From Pirellula sp. SH-Sr6A (GTDB lineage Bacteria > Planctomycetota > Planctomycetia > Pirellulales > Pirellulaceae): DNA of 64,000 nt. Below the pieces are notes generated by a model. That model worked only from the letters and a program-made list of their open reading frames with translations. It ran no database searches and was not told the DNA's origin. The position numbers were made by a program, and so were the translations under genes. Shown piece by piece: positions 63,002 to 64,000 of the stretch. The DNA is taken from the NCBI RefSeq assembly GCF_001610875.1, contig NZ_CP011272.1, forward strand, positions 4,011,988 to 4,075,987. The letters are read 5' to 3'. Numbering within the stretch: the first letter of the stretch is position 1; each line of letters opens with the position of its first letter.

Positions 63002-64000
63002 TTATTGTCGGGCCATCGGCATAACGACGTAGGTGTATCCGTCGTCGGTCGAAAACAATGCCGGTTCTGCATTGCTGCGAACCTCGAGTGCGAACGCCTT
63101 GTCCGGATCCAGCACTTTGAAGAAATCCATTACGTAGCGGTAATCCATCGTGATATTGATCGATTCGCCATCGTACGAGATCGGAATCTCGATACGGGAT
63201 TGGCCGATATCGGCAGCCCTCGCTGCGACGACCAGTGTGCCATTGCCGAAGGTGAAGTCGACGCCGCGGGATTCGGTGTCGGCCACAATCGAAGCTTGAC
63301 GAATCGCTGTGAAGAACGGGCCCGCCAATCCATCGATTCTGGTGCGGCCCTCACGACTTGGCATGACTTGTTTCCAGTTGGGATAACGCCCCTCCACGAG
63401 TCGCGAGAAGATGGTGCATCGATTGGTTCGGATGAGAATATCGTTGGCGCGAGCTGCGATGCAGACGAGATCGTCTCCATCCGAGATGGATCGTTCCATC
63501 AACTGCAACGTCTTCGTTGGTACGATTGTCGAGTTTCCGCTATTTTTGAAGCCTCCGATCGCGACACCTTTGCCGTGCATGCAGGCTAGTCGGCGGCCAT
63601 CGGTTGCAACCGTCGTGATTTGGTCGTCCTCCATTTCGAAGAGAACGCCTCCGAGTTGATATCGGGTGCTCTCGACATCGGTTGCGAACACCGTTCGTTT
63701 TACTAACTCCTTGAAGAGTCTAGCTGGGACTTCGTAGTACGCGGATTCTTGAAAGGGAGTGACGCTGGGGAACTCATCGGGATTGATCTTGGGCAGATGG
63801 AATTCCGAGTGGTCCCCTCGGATGTCGAGAGAATTTTCCGTAAGTTCGATGGTCAATACTTCATCGCTGCACTCTCGGAGGATGTTGCCAACTCGCTGCA
63901 GGGGTAACAAAGCGACGCCGGGAACCGCAATCTCGACATCGTCCATTTCCAATCGAATGCCCGCTTCGGAGTCGGTAGCCATCAGCACGGCTTTGTCGCC
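63002..64000 (-). CDS. dnaN: DNA polymerase III beta sliding clamp, C-terminal part (5' end outside the window)
   Basis: The frame is open to the window edge, giving 332 residues of the C-terminal part; the full protein should be about 370-380. Clamp landmarks: ALLPLQRVGNILREC, FHLPKINPDEFPSVTPFQE, the middle-domain TVFATDVESTRYQLGGVLFE with VATDGRRLACMHG, SRLVEGRYPNWKQVMP, and the C-terminal end DGYTYVVMPMARQ, which forms the peptide-binding pocket MPxR. It encircles DNA and tethers the replicative polymerase. Whether dnaA lies beyond the edge is unknown. Confidence 0.95.
   Translation of the reverse strand, partial: GDKAVLMATDSEAGIRLEMDDVEIAVPGVALLPLQRVGNILRECSDEVLTIELTENSLDIRGDHSEFHLPKINPDEFPSVTPFQESAYYEVPARLFKELVKRTVFATDVESTRYQLGGVLFEMEDDQITTVATDGRRLACMHGKGVAIGGFKNSGNSTIVPTKTLQLMERSISDGDDLVCIAARANDILIRTNRCTIFSRLVEGRYPNWKQVMPSREGRTRIDGLAGPFFTAIRQASIVADTESRGVDFTFGNGTLVVAARAADIGQSRIEIPISYDGESINITMDYRYVMDFFKVLDPDKAFALEVRSNAEPALFSTDDGYTYVVMPMARQ

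Noticed and set aside
63002-64000. Replication origin next to dnaN
   Set aside because: No cluster of DnaA boxes or A/T-rich unwinding region was seen downstream of dnaN; the upstream side is outside the window.

Overview
The window looks like a chromosomal segment of a planctomycete, most likely of the Pirellulales/Pirellulaceae type. This is inferred from family content: a PSCyt1/DUF1549/DUF1553 cytochrome protein paired with a DUF1501 protein, an ECF sigma factor encoded beside a Ser/Thr kinase, a MoxR-DUF58-BatA-vWA membrane operon, a PEP-CTERM beta-strand-repeat surface protein, and planctomycete-type RAYT repeats. No rRNA or tRNA gene was recognised. Both ends are cut: the left edge holds the 3' end of a conserved secreted protein and the right edge the 3' part of dnaN.

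Layout. 1-4.1 kb: end of a Tyr-rich protein with a strong terminator, then a leftward sugar ABC importer operon (binding lipoprotein, permease, double ATPase). 4.4-10 kb: RluA pseudouridine synthase, a P2A-type cation ATPase and a di-heme cytochrome. 10-12.5 kb: a RAYT-like transposase flanked on both sides by GGGTGCC-core repeats. 12.8-17.6 kb: thioredoxin and a leftward MacAB/DevBCA-like ABC exporter. 17.9-25.1 kb: rightward MoxR ATPase, DUF58, BatA-like and split-vWA operon. 25.4-30.4 kb: small secreted Tyr-rich protein, MtfA-like peptidase, MaoC protein, EamA transporter and glycosyltransferase. 30.5-34.1 kb: Ser/Thr kinase translationally coupled to an FHA-GGDEF protein, then a transglutaminase-like exported protein. 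34.1-40.2 kb: exported N,N-dimethylformamidase-like protein, divergent from the PSCyt1/DUF1501 pair.

40.2-50.9 kb is an accessory zone of small, mostly unrecognised genes, many with membrane segments. It holds several repeat families, a 0.45-kb direct-repeat pair, and four successive genes each followed by (or running into) an imperfect attC-like hairpin site. It resembles a cassette array of a mobile integron, but no integrase lies in the window. 51-54.6 kb is one large PEP-CTERM protein. 54.9-62 kb holds an aquaporin, an ECF sigma factor with a Ser/Thr kinase, and a membrane-anchored pseudokinase with a long Pro/Ala/Ser/Thr linker. 62-64 kb holds a deoxyhypusine-synthase-family enzyme and dnaN.

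The items most worth a second look are the cassette-like array at 42.5-44.3 kb, the RAYT-like locus whose transposase seems to lack the usual catalytic Tyr, the kinase/FHA-GGDEF pair that may link Thr phosphorylation to c-di-GMP, and the pseudokinase next to the ECF-kinase pair. All identities come from reading motifs by eye; no database search was run.
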